A stretch of 64,000 nucleotides of DNA from Arthrobacter_H sp030452125 (GCA_052379645.1 JBQSYU010000017.1); one strand, 5' to 3'. Counted from the stretch's first letter, positions 1-9,617 are shown. Notes: generated by a model from the letters alone, not told the origin. Program-made: numbers and translations.

Positions 1-308
1 TAGCGGTGGCACTGCTTGCACATTATTATCTGCCAGAGCTGGCTAGACTGCTAAGCCGTTTAAGGTTCGAATTCGACTTGGTAAGTGGTTATCTCACAAA
101 TGCGAGTTTCCCCCAGTCCAACAAACCTGTCAGTTCCGTTCGGCGAACCGACCTCGTCGTGTTCGCCGGCCTAGCCTCGATCACAGAAATTGTCCACGAC
201 GCGGGCCTGCATGACCTGTCCGATAGGCCGCTAAGCATGCATGCCGATAAGGGTTTCACTTCCAGATCGAAGATCTCAGCACTTGTCGCCGGGATGGCCG
301 TGCTGTGA
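1..308 (+). pseudogene. Fragment of a surface-glycan gene, cut by left edge (possible RgpF-like)
   Basis: The reading frame is open to the left edge and stops at 308, so at most the last ~102 codons are visible. The piece starting AVALLAHYYLPEL, followed by a hydrophobic/acidic stretch (RLRFEFDLV), is reminiscent of the later domain of rhamnan-synthesis RgpF-type proteins, where a His/Tyr-rich strand precedes 'fDLvvT'. After about residue 50 the resemblance fades, as in a decayed or frameshifted gene. The fragment sits just upstream of an IS256-family element, which fits a gene broken by transposition. The RgpF assignment is a weak inference; an unrelated glycan gene is equally possible. Confidence 0.3.
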
Positions 309-546
309 CACGGCGGGATGAAACTCCTCTTCGGCGCCGGCTGCGCGCCGTCAACGCTGGGGGCCGTTCTTGCGGTCCTTCGCTTTCGGGCACATTCGGA
401 GCTCGACGCAGTCGCCTCGCGTCTTTTGAGAAAACTCGCCGACCAGGCACACCTGCGGGGAAACTAGGGCCGCGGAATTTGCCACGCCTCCTGGCTTGAC
501 TCCCCTTAGAAAGCCTTCGAAGCGTGCTGGAAATACTCAATACCAA

Positions 547-1997
547 GGTAGTGCCCACTAGCGTGGATGCTCCTATTGTCGTCAGGTCAAGCCCATTTGC
601 GTGGTGTAAGTCGGACGCCACGTGATTCTTGATGTTCGTTAGGTGCTCAGCGCCAGATCGGTATCGATTTCCTCCTTCTGCTCAGTGCCAACGGCGAGGG
701 ATTGCTGGATGAGGTCAAGGCCGAGGTAGCGGCGGGATTCGATCCACTCATCGTGCTGTTCGGCCAACACGGCCCCAACGAGACGGATCAACGCATCTCG
801 GTCGGGGAAGATCCCTACGACGTCGGTCCGCCGCCGGATCTCACGGTTCAATCGCTCCTGGGGATTATTGGACCAGACCTGGCGCCACAAACCTTTAGGG
901 AAGGCGGCGAAGGCAAGGATGTCATCACGGGCGGCCTCGAGGTGCTGGGCGACCTTGGGCAGCTTGTCTTCGAAGGCATCCAAGACCCGATCGAACTGCG
1001 AATACACGCTAGCGGCATCGGGCTGGTCATAGACCGAATGCAACAACGTCTTCACCCATGGCCAGCTGCTTTTGGGCGTCGCCGACATCAAGTTTGCCGA
1101 GTAGTGGGTCCTACACCGTTGCCATGAAGCGCCCGGCAGGGTGGCCCCGATCGCTGCGACGAGGCCTGCATGGGCGTCGGAGGTCACCAGCTTCACCCCG
1201 GTCAGCCCACGGGCGGCCAGGTCCCGGAAGAATCCGAGCCAGCCGGCCCCGTCTTCGGCGGAAGAGGCCTGGATGCCGAGGACTTCGCGGTGCCCATCGG
1301 CGTTGACGCCGGTGGCGATCATCGCGTGAACGTTGACCACCCGGCCGCCTTCGCGAACCTTCAACACCAGGGCGTCCGCGGCCACGAACGCATAGGGGCC
1401 GGCATCCAGAGGCCGGGTCCGGAACTGTTCGACTTGTTCGTCGAGGTCCGCGGCCATGAGCGAGACCTGAGACTTCGACAGCCGAGTGATCCCGAGGGTT
1501 TCCACGAGCTTTTCCATCCGGCGCGTGGAGACTCCCAGGAGGTAGCAGGTCGCCACGACGGTGGTCAGGGCGGTCTCGGCGCGGCGGCGGCGCTCGAGGA
1601 GCCAGTCCGGGAAGTATGAGCCTTGCCGCAGCTTGGGGATGGCGACGTCCAGGGTGCCGGTGCGGGTATCGAAGTCGCGGTGGCGGTATCCGTTGCGGGA
1701 GGTGTTTCGGTCTTCGGAGCGGGCACCGTATTCGGCTCCGCAGACGGTCTCGGCTTCGGCGCTCATCAGGGCGTTGATGAACGTGGTGAGCATCTGGCGC
1801 ATCAGGTCCGGGGAGGCTTGTTCGAGTTGTTCGGACAGGAAGCGGGCTGGGTCGATAATATGGGGTGCGGTCATCGCGTGGACTCTCTTTCGAAACGTAC
1901 TTTGGTAGGTCGTTTCAAGAATCACGCGGTGGCCGCCTTATGTTCGGGAGCCACGCCCAAAGGGCCGGCAACGTACACCACGGTAGTGGGCACTACC
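547..1997. mobile_element. IS256-family insertion sequence with nested inverted repeats
   Basis: One transposase gene (minus strand) is bracketed by two nested inverted-repeat pairs. The outer pair, 547-566 and 1978-1997, reads GGTAGTGCCCACTA followed by CGTGG and matches at 19 of 20 positions. The inner pair, 607-632 and 1915-1940, matches at 22 of 26 positions. The outer limits give 1451 bp, typical for the family; the inner limits give 1334 bp, also possible. I see no convincing target-site duplication next to either pair, so the true ends are not settled. The rightward flank carries a gene fragment that continues directly from the outer repeat. Confidence 0.75.
639..1874 (-). CDS. IS256-family (Mutator-type) DDE transposase
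   Basis: The ~411-residue protein moves the element by DDE chemistry. The N-terminal half has the family's DNA-binding region (GAEYGARSEDRNTSRNGYR), then a strand ending in FVAADAL with the first Asp, a second Asp in KLVTSDAH, and a C-terminal helix with NNPQERLNREIRRR supplying the Glu. The helix also carries the VVGIFPDRDALIRLV signature common in this family. The frame is also open to 1925, but the N-terminal MTAPHIIDP at 1874 fits the family better and the extra 17 codons run into the inner repeat. It appears intact and so possibly active. Confidence 0.9.
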   Translation of the reverse strand: MTAPHIIDPARFLSEQLEQASPDLMRQMLTTFINALMSAEAETVCGAEYGARSEDRNTSRNGYRHRDFDTRTGTLDVAIPKLRQGSYFPDWLLERRRRAETALTTVVATCYLLGVSTRRMEKLVETLGITRLSKSQVSLMAADLDEQVEQFRTRPLDAGPYAFVAADALVLKVREGGRVVNVHAMIATGVNADGHREVLGIQASSAEDGAGWLGFFRDLAARGLTGVKLVTSDAHAGLVAAIGATLPGASWQRCRTHYSANLMSATPKSSWPWVKTLLHSVYDQPDAASVYSQFDRVLDAFEDKLPKVAQHLEAARDDILAFAAFPKGLWRQVWSNNPQERLNREIRRRTDVVGIFPDRDALIRLVGAVLAEQHDEWIESRRYLGLDLIQQSLAVGTEQKEEIDTDLALST

Positions 1998-2390
1998 GGC
2001 AAGGATGCCCCGAAAGCGGACAATCAGATGCTCGTGGATGTCACATCAGCGAACCGGCAGGTCTACTATCAGGGATATCAGGTGGGCTTGCCGACGACCT
2101 GCGGCGGACGCCAGTTCCACAGAACGATCACCAGCGATGAATTCCTGCTCTCGGATCCGGACACCAGTGAAATCGTGTTCTCCTTCCCGCTGCAGATGAT
2201 CGCTTTGCAGATGCGTGATCGGTGGGTGGCTTCATACGCCATTCAGGGAGTTCAGTTGTCGCACCCCACGAAGCCATGGGCCCAAAAAGAAGCCGAGTAC
2301 CGCGAACAATTTGCCCAACGGCGAAAAACAAGTTCCGGAGGTGTTCAGCCACCGACCAGTTCACGGCCCCCACGGATCATAGAGCCTTCT
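1998..2390 (+). pseudogene. Orphan C-terminal gene fragment between two IS elements (possibly glycosyltransferase)
   Basis: From the first codon after the IS256-type outer repeat (GKDAPKADNQ) a plus-strand frame stays open for ~130 codons with protein-like composition, for example YYQGYQVGLP, GGRQFHRTI, SEIVFSFPLQMIALQMRD and WVASYAIQGV. It has no start of its own: upstream sequence in the same frame is transposon DNA. The frame then runs into the IS3 element and stops at 2483. The pattern of short strands with 'GGRQFHR' and 'MRDRWVASYA' reminds me of the C-terminal part of bacterial family 2 glycosyltransferases, but I cannot identify it firmly. It is best read as the 3' remnant of a gene destroyed by the neighbouring insertions. 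Confidence 0.5.
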
Positions 2391-2470
2391 GATAGCTGTG
2401 GACGAAGTCATGAGATTCACCGTCCACGAAGTGAAGAGATTGGCCTTGACCCCGATGGGTGGACACCGGG

Positions 2471-3346
2471 TTATGCGGCTTGAAGTACTGCCGCGGGCTG
2501 GTTGCAGTATTGCAGTTCGAAGCTGACGGGGCTGATCTGGCCGATCGCGGAGTGCCGCCGGCGGCGGTTGTACCGATCTTCGATCCATGCCCCGACAGCC
2601 TTGCTGGCGCCGGCCTTGGTGGGCCAGACACGGCGGTAGTAGAACTCGGTCTTGAGCGTCGCGAAGAACGATTCGGCCATCGCGTTATCCCAGCACACCC
2701 CGGTGCGGCCCATCGATCTGGTGATGCCGTTCTGTGCCGTGAACCGGGTGAGCTGATCCGAGGCGTATTGCGTTCCTCGATCCGCGTGAAAGACGACCTT
2801 GCCCGGTCGGTCCCCGCGCAGGGCGATGGCCATCTTCAAGGCGTCCTCGACGAGATCGGTGCGCATGTGGTCCGCGATCGCCCACCCGATCACCCGATGC
2901 GAGTGGGCCTCGATCACGGTCGCCAGGTAGAGCCATCCTTCCCACGTCCTCAGGTACGTGATGTCGCCAACCCAGACAGCGTTGATCGTGCCGGTGTCAC
3001 AGGTTCGCTTCACGACATCGCTGGGATAGGTATCGCCTGCGTCAGTGACGGTGGTCGTCTTCCACCGCTTGGGGCAGAGACCGCGCAAGCCGAGGTGGCG
3101 CATGGTCTTGGCGACCGTCTTACGGGAGATGACCTCGCCGTCCTCGCGCAGATCGGCCAAGATCCTCGGCGCCCCGGAGACTTCGTCAGACTCGCCGTGG
3201 AACCACCTGACCTTCGCCTCGATCCGCTCTGCACGAATCGCACGCTTCGAGGGCCCCCGCTTGGACCAGGCGTAGTACCCAGACCGCGAGATATCCAGGA
3301 GTCGGGCCATCCGGGCGATGGTGAAGTTACTCTTCTCCGCGTGCAT
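2471..3346 (-). CDS. IS3-family transposase OrfB (integrase core)
   Basis: The 291-residue catalytic subunit has an N-terminal helix-turn-helix-like HTH_21 region (ARLLDISRSGYYAW), then the rve integrase core. The first Asp is in VWVGDITYL, the second in VFHADRGTQY, and the Glu in DNAMAESFFATLK. The C-terminal RRRRHSAIGQISP motif is typical of IS3 OrfB. Its ATG shares one base with the TGA of OrfA. IS3 elements normally make an OrfAB fusion by frameshifting near this junction; I did not identify the slippery site. The gene is full length. Confidence 0.92.
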   Translation of the reverse strand: MHAEKSNFTIARMARLLDISRSGYYAWSKRGPSKRAIRAERIEAKVRWFHGESDEVSGAPRILADLREDGEVISRKTVAKTMRHLGLRGLCPKRWKTTTVTDAGDTYPSDVVKRTCDTGTINAVWVGDITYLRTWEGWLYLATVIEAHSHRVIGWAIADHMRTDLVEDALKMAIALRGDRPGKVVFHADRGTQYASDQLTRFTAQNGITRSMGRTGVCWDNAMAESFFATLKTEFYYRRVWPTKAGASKAVGAWIEDRYNRRRRHSAIGQISPVSFELQYCNQPAAVLQAA

Positions 3347-3660
3347 CAGCTCGAACGCTTCACGTTCGTATCCGAGGCTTCCTGGGCGAAGAAGAGAGAC
3401 GCTTTTTTCAAGAACGCCCGATCCAACTTCAGATCGGGCACTTCCTTAGGGAGCCTGGCCAACTCGGCTCGTTCGGACTCGCTCAACGGCTCCTCCCCAG
3501 CGCCCTGCCGATCCTTGTGGAGATTGACCCAACGCCCCACCGTGGCCTCGTTGATACCCAGTTCACGCGCGACCACAGCGACCGTCCTGCCGGTGTTGAT
3601 CACCAGTTTCACGGCCTCGTCCTTGTACTCCGGGGTGAACTCCCGGCGCTGTCGTCCCAT
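3346..3660 (-). CDS. IS3-family OrfA (helix-turn-helix transposase subunit)
   Basis: The 104-residue protein has the HTH_Tnp_1 layout: a basic N-terminus with FTPEYKDEAVKLV, the recognition helix ARELGINEATVGRWV, then an acidic linker and a leucine-rich segment (AELARLPKEVPDLKLDRAFL) that serves as a zipper for multimerisation in IS3 elements. The stop overlaps the OrfB start by one base. It binds the element's terminal repeats. Confidence 0.9.
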   Translation of the reverse strand: MGRQRREFTPEYKDEAVKLVINTGRTVAVVARELGINEATVGRWVNLHKDRQGAGEEPLSESERAELARLPKEVPDLKLDRAFLKKASLFFAQEASDTNVKRSS

Positions 3661-3710
3661 GACGTAGATCCTCTCTTACGAGGTGTCCACCGTCAGGCGT
3701 CAAGGCCAAG

Positions 3711-4074
3711 ATCCGGTGTCCACGATGTGAAGAGGTTACACATCAACTGTCCAGACTCGCGCTACCGTCAGGCGCTACTCGCCACACGAGCACAGGGCGT
3801 GACGCGCTACATATCCGACCCGTCCGTAGCAGTGTCATGCAGCTGACTTTTTCCAGCCGGCTTGCGGGGTATGCTGCGCCGTGAAATTCCAAAACTCTTG
3901 ACCCAAGCCATAGGAGACTACGACGTCCGCCCTTTGGAACGAACTCTTGGCGGTCCATACTCAAACACTCAGTAGCGCCGTAGGACTCCACAACTACTTC
4001 CAGAGAACTGCGGAACTATCCATCGAAATTTAGATAATGCAAATAGTTACCAGCTCACAGTCACGGGGGTTACT
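3711..4074. other. Non-coding stretch between the IS3 element and the glycan block
   Basis: About 360 bases without a credible gene. The only frame of note (3743-3991, minus strand) has no ribosome-binding site and no recognisable composition. The right part (about 4020-4060) becomes AT-rich, as at the start of the lower-GC glycan block. The left part holds the outer copy of the IS3 direct repeat (near 3718). Confidence 0.5.
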
Positions 4075-5610
4075 TCAGGCGCTTGTGTCCGCGCATAGTT
4101 CCGTTCGTTTCAAGACTGCCAACCTGCTAATTCCCCGCTCGACAAGTTCAAAACCTGGGTAAGCATCAAGCCACCACTGAACAGCGTCTGCCTCATCCTG
4201 ACGCTCAGAATCGTCAAGCACAACGGTACAAGTCGGAGCAAGACGTGTTATCAACAACGGCAGCGCTGGGTAACGCGCATGATCACCGGTAGTCTTAGGA
4301 GGGCCGTCAACCACTAGCAAGTCGACTTCATGGATACCTTCAAAAGCTGCCGCTGAATACCACTCGTAGCTCCTGCCATCGACTAGTTGTTCTTCCAATG
4401 GCGCGTAGTTTACGTCGACAGATTCACCAAGTTCATGCCTCTCGACCATTTCTTGTGTCAAGTTCATGAAACCCCAATCGTGATCAACCGAAGTAATTTT
4501 CGTCTCGAGAGACTCGCAAAGATATCCCAGCCAGATCGTGGAGGTTCCGCCGCCGAGCTCAAGTATGCTTTGAGGTTTCGTGTCTTCAACGATCTTTGAG
4601 AGGTGGAGCAGGGCACGTGCGTCCATCGCCCATCGTCCAGAGGGCGGTAGCGGTGCCCTGGGCCGCACTTTTCCGAATAATTGGAAGAGTGCTTCGACTT
4701 GTCTAGTTTCATCCCTCGCGGCTGCAGTTAGGCGCATCACAATTTTTTCGGTTTGTACACGCCCATTTCTGGCTACCAGTTCCAACAACCCTTTGACATC
4801 GGGACCTGAGTGGATTTCCGGGGAGGCGCTTTCCGACTTGGAACAGTGCGGGTCGGTCAACACGGTTTCAGCTAAAGCATCCCGGGAATCAGCCTGGAAC
4901 ATCCCGGACTCAATGGTCCTTTTGAGGTCAGCGACTGCATAATGCACCGTCTTATACTGATTCCCGACTCCGAGCATGTGCTCCGCCGAGTTGATCCGTT
5001 CTTGGGCTGCAGCCTCCTGCAACGACTCGACTCTTCGTTCCAGAGATCCAGAAGAATCGCTCAATAACATTCTGATGGACTCCATATTCCCTAAGGCTCG
5101 CCGTTCAGTATGACGGAGCACGGACTCTATACGTTCTTGTTGCTCGCGAAGCGTCAACTGCAATGATTCCCGGAGGGATTGGCTCGATTCTTCGATAGAG
5201 GTCGACTCCGTTTTCAACGACTGAACCCCAGCTTCGCAGCTAAGGATGGAAGTATCACTACTGAAGATTCTTTCTGACAACAATTCTTCTCTGACAACCA
5301 CAGACTCAAGGGTGACCTGCGCCTTGGCAACGGCCGAATTCAACTTAGCTACCGACTGGCTAAGTGCACTGACTTCGTGCTGGCTGTCTAGAGCCGTCCT
5401 GTATATAGCTAGCTCGCGTTCAAGCAACGTTCTCATGTGTTGTCGGCCCATCAGTTGAAAGGCTATTACGATTCCGATTACAAGAAGAACGACGGCTACA
5501 TCAACACGTTGGCTGTCTAAGAGGGCGGTTAACACCACCCCTGCAACAACGACAAGCAAGAACGCTGAAACGGTCCTTGGATTATTGAGTGTCAATTTTG
5601 GGAACTTCAT
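4075..5610 (-). CDS. Membrane-anchored coiled-coil protein with C-terminal class I methyltransferase domain
   Basis: The 511-residue protein starts at the ATG at 5610, six bases after AGGA; an ATG 12 bases upstream lacks this. An N-terminal hairpin of two membrane segments (about residues 12-50) is followed by ~200 residues of heptad-like, Glu/Gln/Ser-rich coiled coil. From about residue 330 comes a Rossmann-type SAM-binding domain: ILELGGGTST is motif I, TSVDHDWG the acidic strand, DLLVVDGPP motif IV and CTVVLDDSER a later strand. This fits the Methyltransf_24 group found in polysaccharide loci. The likely role is modifying a surface sugar or lipid-linked precursor at the membrane (inference). 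It is the last gene of the minus-strand glycan block. The N-terminal layout matches the small protein at 13167-13712. Confidence 0.75.
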   Translation of the reverse strand: MKFPKLTLNNPRTVSAFLLVVVAGVVLTALLDSQRVDVAVVLLVIGIVIAFQLMGRQHMRTLLERELAIYRTALDSQHEVSALSQSVAKLNSAVAKAQVTLESVVVREELLSERIFSSDTSILSCEAGVQSLKTESTSIEESSQSLRESLQLTLREQQERIESVLRHTERRALGNMESIRMLLSDSSGSLERRVESLQEAAAQERINSAEHMLGVGNQYKTVHYAVADLKRTIESGMFQADSRDALAETVLTDPHCSKSESASPEIHSGPDVKGLLELVARNGRVQTEKIVMRLTAAARDETRQVEALFQLFGKVRPRAPLPPSGRWAMDARALLHLSKIVEDTKPQSILELGGGTSTIWLGYLCESLETKITSVDHDWGFMNLTQEMVERHELGESVDVNYAPLEEQLVDGRSYEWYSAAAFEGIHEVDLLVVDGPPKTTGDHARYPALPLLITRLAPTCTVVLDDSERQDEADAVQWWLDAYPGFELVERGISRLAVLKRTELCADTSA

Positions 5611-5675
5611 AACTGTCCTCATATCTTCGCGTAAATACTAGTGATCACTTTGCAAGGTGTCGTGGCTCGGGCTCG

Positions 5676-8156
5676 TCACTCGCAACGGTGAACATCGCCC
5701 AACAGCGTCTCTACCAATTCAACATAGGTCCCGTATCCGAATTTGCTTTCTGCAATCTCAATCGCTCGGCGAGCTTGCCGACGGTAAGCTGCAGGATCTG
5801 CATACAAAGAAGAGACTAGCGGTCCAACTTCTGAAGGATCACAATAAATTGCGCCATCGCCAAAGACGGGACGGTAATGATCGGGAAGAATGACCACACA
5901 TCCTGAAGCAATGGCTTCAAGCACTGATCTACCGAAGGCCTCAAACGCCAAGGAATGTTGAAAGAACACGAAGAAATCCAGTGAGCCCAGAAAGGATCGA
6001 ACCGGCAACTCATCGGTATCAAAGACCACCCAATCCAGTGGAGGAAAATCCAGCTCCAAGAGACCCAGCGGCACGTTAGCACCCCCCATAATTCGGACAT
6101 CGACACTTCCGTCGATGGGGTAGGCCTCGATTGTTGCTGCAGCTGTTTCCGGCCACTTCATACGGTTGTCGCGTGAATGACGGCCGATGACAGGAACGTT
6201 ATTCCGAAAAGTTCCACGATCAACACACCACTCAGCAACAGACAAGATTCCGGGCATATCGAAGCCGGCTAGTTCATCCGGTGCAACACACCCTTCGATG
6301 GCACCCCTGACGGTCGGCCCCTGAGGTACCCAGAGGCCGCGTTGGCCAAACAATCGTTCTCCGTGATCCGCGCAAGATTCCACAACGTAGCGAATATCTG
6401 ACCCATCCCGCTCCGAAGGAGCCTGGTTGGCCAAAATAACAAAACGATCGATCTCCAGAGCGGACTTGAAGAATGTCGGGAACTGCAGAATTGGGGGATA
6501 GCGCAGAACCAAGAGCCCTACTTCTCGTGGTTCGTCGAAAAGAATCTGACGAACAATTCCATCATTCAACAATTCTTGTATGGGCGCGCAAAGTGGCTTT
6601 GTTGCCGTCGACATGAACCTAGGAGCCTCAAGGTGCAAGACACCAATAGAGTAGCCAGCCTCCCGAAGTGCACGCATTTCCTCGAGCATTGACTTTTGAG
6701 GTCCCCCGAACTGCCTCCAATCGCCGGCGAAGACCACGTCTACTGCCTCTGGCTCCGACGGCAAGATCGCAAACTTTCGAGGTATTAATACCGCCTGTTG
6801 ATCCCCGTCCCAAACCTTAAGGTCGTCGAGGGCTGCTTTCTCGTGCCAAAGTGCGTAAGAGGCTTTGAACGCACGGCGCGCCGGGTGACTCCAACCCGCC
6901 CGAAAGTCTCCGCGAGACAGGGAATTTGGGAGGATTCTAACGAAAGTCAACGGCTCTTTCAGATCGACTACCGCATTCTCTGCGACTTTTTCTAGTCGTT
7001 TCTGGAACTCTGTATCAGCTGCTTTCCGTGCGCCCAGGTATCCACCCAGGCCGCCTAAATACTGTCGACGGAACATTAGCGAAGACGCATTTGGATTCTG
7101 TGGATTGTAACCCGGCCTGATCCTAACCAAGTTCTCGCTACTAGCTATAGAAAACACTCGGCACCCAGGACTGGCCGGATTTTTGCGTAAGCATGCAATT
7201 TGTCGTTCTAGGCGCCGAGGGTGTGACCAGTCATCGTCGTCCTGTCCGGTGATGAACTCCCCCCGTGCTGCCTTCAAGCCTTCATTGCGGGCGAGGTAAG
7301 TCCCCCCGTTTACAGCACATTTCAGAAGCCTGATCCGAGTATCGCCAGCCGCAACCTCCTCCAGATCCATGGCGTACTCGTCCGGGGAACAATCGTCTAC
7401 GATTATCAGCTCGATATTCTGCCAACTTTGCCCCAATATTGAAGCAACGGACGCGCGAAGTGATTGTACATTTGGGCAGTAGGTTGTCATGACTACGGAA
7501 ATCAATGGCCCGCTCAGTTTCGAGCCTTCCCCTGGATCACAAGTCAGTCCGTTAAACGGGACATCTACATCCTGCCTAATCGAGACCGGCTCAAGTTTAT
7601 GAGCTAGGAGCGGCGCATTTAGAGATCGCAGCCACTTGGTTCCCCCGGAAGTATCACCACTTCGATAGGGATTCGACAGCTCGGCTGACAAATAGCCGTA
7701 ATACAGCCGTTCTAAATCCTTATCCTGCGCCAGTAAACCAGCCGCTTCCTTGTCCCGGCCAGCTTCTAGCAGAACTTCAACTTCCAGCTTTCGGAAGCGA
7801 CGCGACTTCACATCCTTCACCAATTTGGGGTTTGCGACACGGAATGCTTTGAGAGCGAATTCTAAGTCGTGCGTCAGAAATTGTTGAAGTGCGGCAACTC
7901 TAGCTAGCGCTGCAAGCCAATACGCATCACAGTCCACATCACGGCCGTCGAGTACGCGCTGTTCGAGCTCCTCACGATCTAGCAAGCCCTTTCCCGCCAG
8001 ATGCGCAATGACGTCCCTCAGAGCGACTGACTCCGTGCGAATAGCAGTCGCTTCTGCTGCTAGTCCGCGCTTTGAAGCAATCGATGCATAATCGTCAAGT
8101 AGCTGTCGATATGAAAGTTGGCACGCGTCGCGCCCTTCTGTTTCCACCTCAAGCAT
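5676..8156 (-). CDS. Two-module glycosyltransferase (GT2 plus GT-B/GT4-like)
   Basis: The 826-residue protein has three parts. Residues ~1-210 are helical and unassigned. Residues ~220-430 form a family 2 transferase: ISVVMTTYCPN is the first strand, LIIVDDCSPD the nucleotide-binding Asp pair, and EFITGQDDDDW the metal-binding D-x-D region. Residues ~480-826 form a GT-B fold domain: DVVFAGDWRQFGGPQKSM resembles the acceptor loop, and AFGRSVLEAIASGCVVILPD is the Glu-containing donor motif of GT4. The start is the ATG at 8156, four bases after GGAG; the TTG just before it is too close to the ribosome site. Two transferases in one chain suggest consecutive addition of two sugars to a cell-surface glycan. 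Acceptors and donors cannot be read from sequence. Confidence 0.85.
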   Translation of the reverse strand: MLEVETEGRDACQLSYRQLLDDYASIASKRGLAAEATAIRTESVALRDVIAHLAGKGLLDREELEQRVLDGRDVDCDAYWLAALARVAALQQFLTHDLEFALKAFRVANPKLVKDVKSRRFRKLEVEVLLEAGRDKEAAGLLAQDKDLERLYYGYLSAELSNPYRSGDTSGGTKWLRSLNAPLLAHKLEPVSIRQDVDVPFNGLTCDPGEGSKLSGPLISVVMTTYCPNVQSLRASVASILGQSWQNIELIIVDDCSPDEYAMDLEEVAAGDTRIRLLKCAVNGGTYLARNEGLKAARGEFITGQDDDDWSHPRRLERQIACLRKNPASPGCRVFSIASSENLVRIRPGYNPQNPNASSLMFRRQYLGGLGGYLGARKAADTEFQKRLEKVAENAVVDLKEPLTFVRILPNSLSRGDFRAGWSHPARRAFKASYALWHEKAALDDLKVWDGDQQAVLIPRKFAILPSEPEAVDVVFAGDWRQFGGPQKSMLEEMRALREAGYSIGVLHLEAPRFMSTATKPLCAPIQELLNDGIVRQILFDEPREVGLLVLRYPPILQFPTFFKSALEIDRFVILANQAPSERDGSDIRYVVESCADHGERLFGQRGLWVPQGPTVRGAIEGCVAPDELAGFDMPGILSVAEWCVDRGTFRNNVPVIGRHSRDNRMKWPETAAATIEAYPIDGSVDVRIMGGANVPLGLLELDFPPLDWVVFDTDELPVRSFLGSLDFFVFFQHSLAFEAFGRSVLEAIASGCVVILPDHYRPVFGDGAIYCDPSEVGPLVSSLYADPAAYRRQARRAIEIAESKFGYGTYVELVETLLGDVHRCE

Positions 8157-8339
8157 CAAACTCCGTTGACTCCATCTGTTAACTATGTCTGGAACGACCC
8201 ATGAAGATCGCCTTATCTCCGTGGCTCGCTACCGTGAGCTTTTCACCTAAATACAGGACCGCATCGGGGCCTTACGAAGCCCAGACACCCCGGCCATAAA
8301 GGAACTCAGCCAACCTGTTTGTATAAATAGTCTGGAATG

Positions 8340-9617
8340 CTACATATGCACGACGCCTTCTTGGCGCGGCAAAACGCCTCGGGTGTCCAGAACTGGACAA
8401 GAGACTCCTTCTAGTCGAAGATCCCGGTATTCGGCGTGATCTTGAAGAAGTACGACCAAATCTGCAGAAGCGAGAGCCTGATCAAGGTCACCCACGCATT
8501 CGAAGTTCAGTCCAGCGGCCACCCGCCACTGGCTGACGAGAGGATCGTGGAAAGACAAATCGCATTGGTGGTCCGAGAGCAACCGCGCCAATGGAACAGC
8601 AGGCGACTCGCGCTGGTCGGCAATGTTTGATTTGTAGGTGACTCCAAGCAAAAGAACGTTGGACCCCTTAACCGGCTTTCCGGCATCGTTCAATATCTCG
8701 GCTATGCGCGTGCGCACGTGCGAGGGCATGGAGCTGTTAATCTCTTGGGCAAGCTCGACAAACCTGAAGGGGTGTCCAAGTTCCTTCTTGATGGTGTACG
8801 ACAAATAGTTGGGATCAATTGGAATGCAGTGTCCGCCAACACCTGGACCCGGATAGAAGGCTTGAAAGCCAAACGGTTTGGTCTTGGCGGCATCGATGAC
8901 CTCGAACAGATCGACCCCCAGACCACGGGCAGCTTGAGCAAGCTCATTCACCAGCGCAATGTTGACATGCCGATAGGTGTTTTCGAGGAGCTTGGCAGTC
9001 TCGGCTTCCCGTGTTCCAGAAACCGGAACGACGGTATCCACGATCTGGGAGTAAAATTTCTTGGCCCTATCGAGACATGATGACGTTATGCCTCCTACTA
9101 CCTTAGGCGTGTTCCTAAAGCCGTAAACAGGGTCCCCTGGATTGATGCGCTCGGGTGAATAGGAGAGAAATATGTCCGTACCGACCCTTCTACCGTTCGA
9201 TTCGAACATGGGTTTGAGTAGATCTTCAGTCGTCCCCGGGTAGGTCGTGGACTCCATCGAGATTAGGGTATCTACTTCAATGTTTCTGGCTGCAGTCTCG
9301 GCAGCCGAGATGACGTATGTCATGTCGGGAGCACCATCATCAGACAACGGTGTCGGAACGCATATCACGACGGTTTTCGTTTTTGCGAGTACGCCTGGAT
9401 TCGTGGATGCTTCAAAGCCGGCATCCAACATTATTCCGATGTCGTCATTCGTCAGGTCATCAATGTGGCTGGTGCCGTTGTTCAGACCATTGACGATCCG
9501 TGGATTCAGGTCGAAGCCGACGGTTTTGAGGCCGGCACGGACAGCTTCTTGCGCCAGTGGCAATCCTACATAGCCCTGCCCAATTACTACGAGATCCAAT
9601 TCTTTCGTTACTGCCAT
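8340..9617 (-). CDS. UDP-sugar 6-dehydrogenase (WbpA/TviB-like)
   Basis: The 425-residue protein oxidises the C6 hydroxyl of a UDP-hexose or UDP-HexNAc to a uronic acid with two NAD+. The NAD-binding loop is VVIGQGYVGLPLA near the N-terminus. The active-site Cys lies in PGVGGHCIPIDP (about residue 260), preceded by the conserved ENTYRHVNIALVNE helix. The C-terminal UDP-binding domain has LGVTYKSNIADQRESPA. The variant GGHCIPIDPNYL is common in enzymes acting on UDP-GlcNAc or UDP-GalNAc, but substrate cannot be fixed by reading. A GAGGGGGAA ribosome site precedes the ATG. It is a second, divergent paralogue of wecC at 26317 and implies a uronic acid in the polymer made by this block. Confidence 0.9.
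   Translation of the reverse strand: MAVTKELDLVVIGQGYVGLPLAQEAVRAGLKTVGFDLNPRIVNGLNNGTSHIDDLTNDDIGIMLDAGFEASTNPGVLAKTKTVVICVPTPLSDDGAPDMTYVISAAETAARNIEVDTLISMESTTYPGTTEDLLKPMFESNGRRVGTDIFLSYSPERINPGDPVYGFRNTPKVVGGITSSCLDRAKKFYSQIVDTVVPVSGTREAETAKLLENTYRHVNIALVNELAQAARGLGVDLFEVIDAAKTKPFGFQAFYPGPGVGGHCIPIDPNYLSYTIKKELGHPFRFVELAQEINSSMPSHVRTRIAEILNDAGKPVKGSNVLLLGVTYKSNIADQRESPAVPLARLLSDHQCDLSFHDPLVSQWRVAAGLNFECVGDLDQALASADLVVLLQDHAEYRDLRLEGVSCPVLDTRGVLPRQEGVVHM

Larger units (their letters stand above)
2440..3710. mobile_element. IS3-family insertion sequence
   Basis: orfA and orfB of an IS3 element are flanked by inverted repeats at about 2440-2472 and 3678-3710 (outer core TTGGCCTTGAC, inner core GGTGGACACC). 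Outside these repeats there is also an imperfect direct repeat, GTCCACGAAGTGAAGAGATT near 2423 and GTCCACGATGTGAAGAGGTT near 3718 (18 of 20 identical), so the real ends may lie further out, roughly 2398-3737. No short target duplication could be assigned with confidence. Confidence 0.7.

Noticed and set aside
60..76. GGTTCGAATTC resembling a tRNA T-arm
   Set aside because: No matching acceptor stem, D-arm or anticodon arm could be built around it; it lies in the open frame at the left edge.
2459..3667. Plus-strand frame of ~400 codons across the IS3 element
   Set aside because: It lies wholly antisense to orfA and orfB, which have clear motifs.
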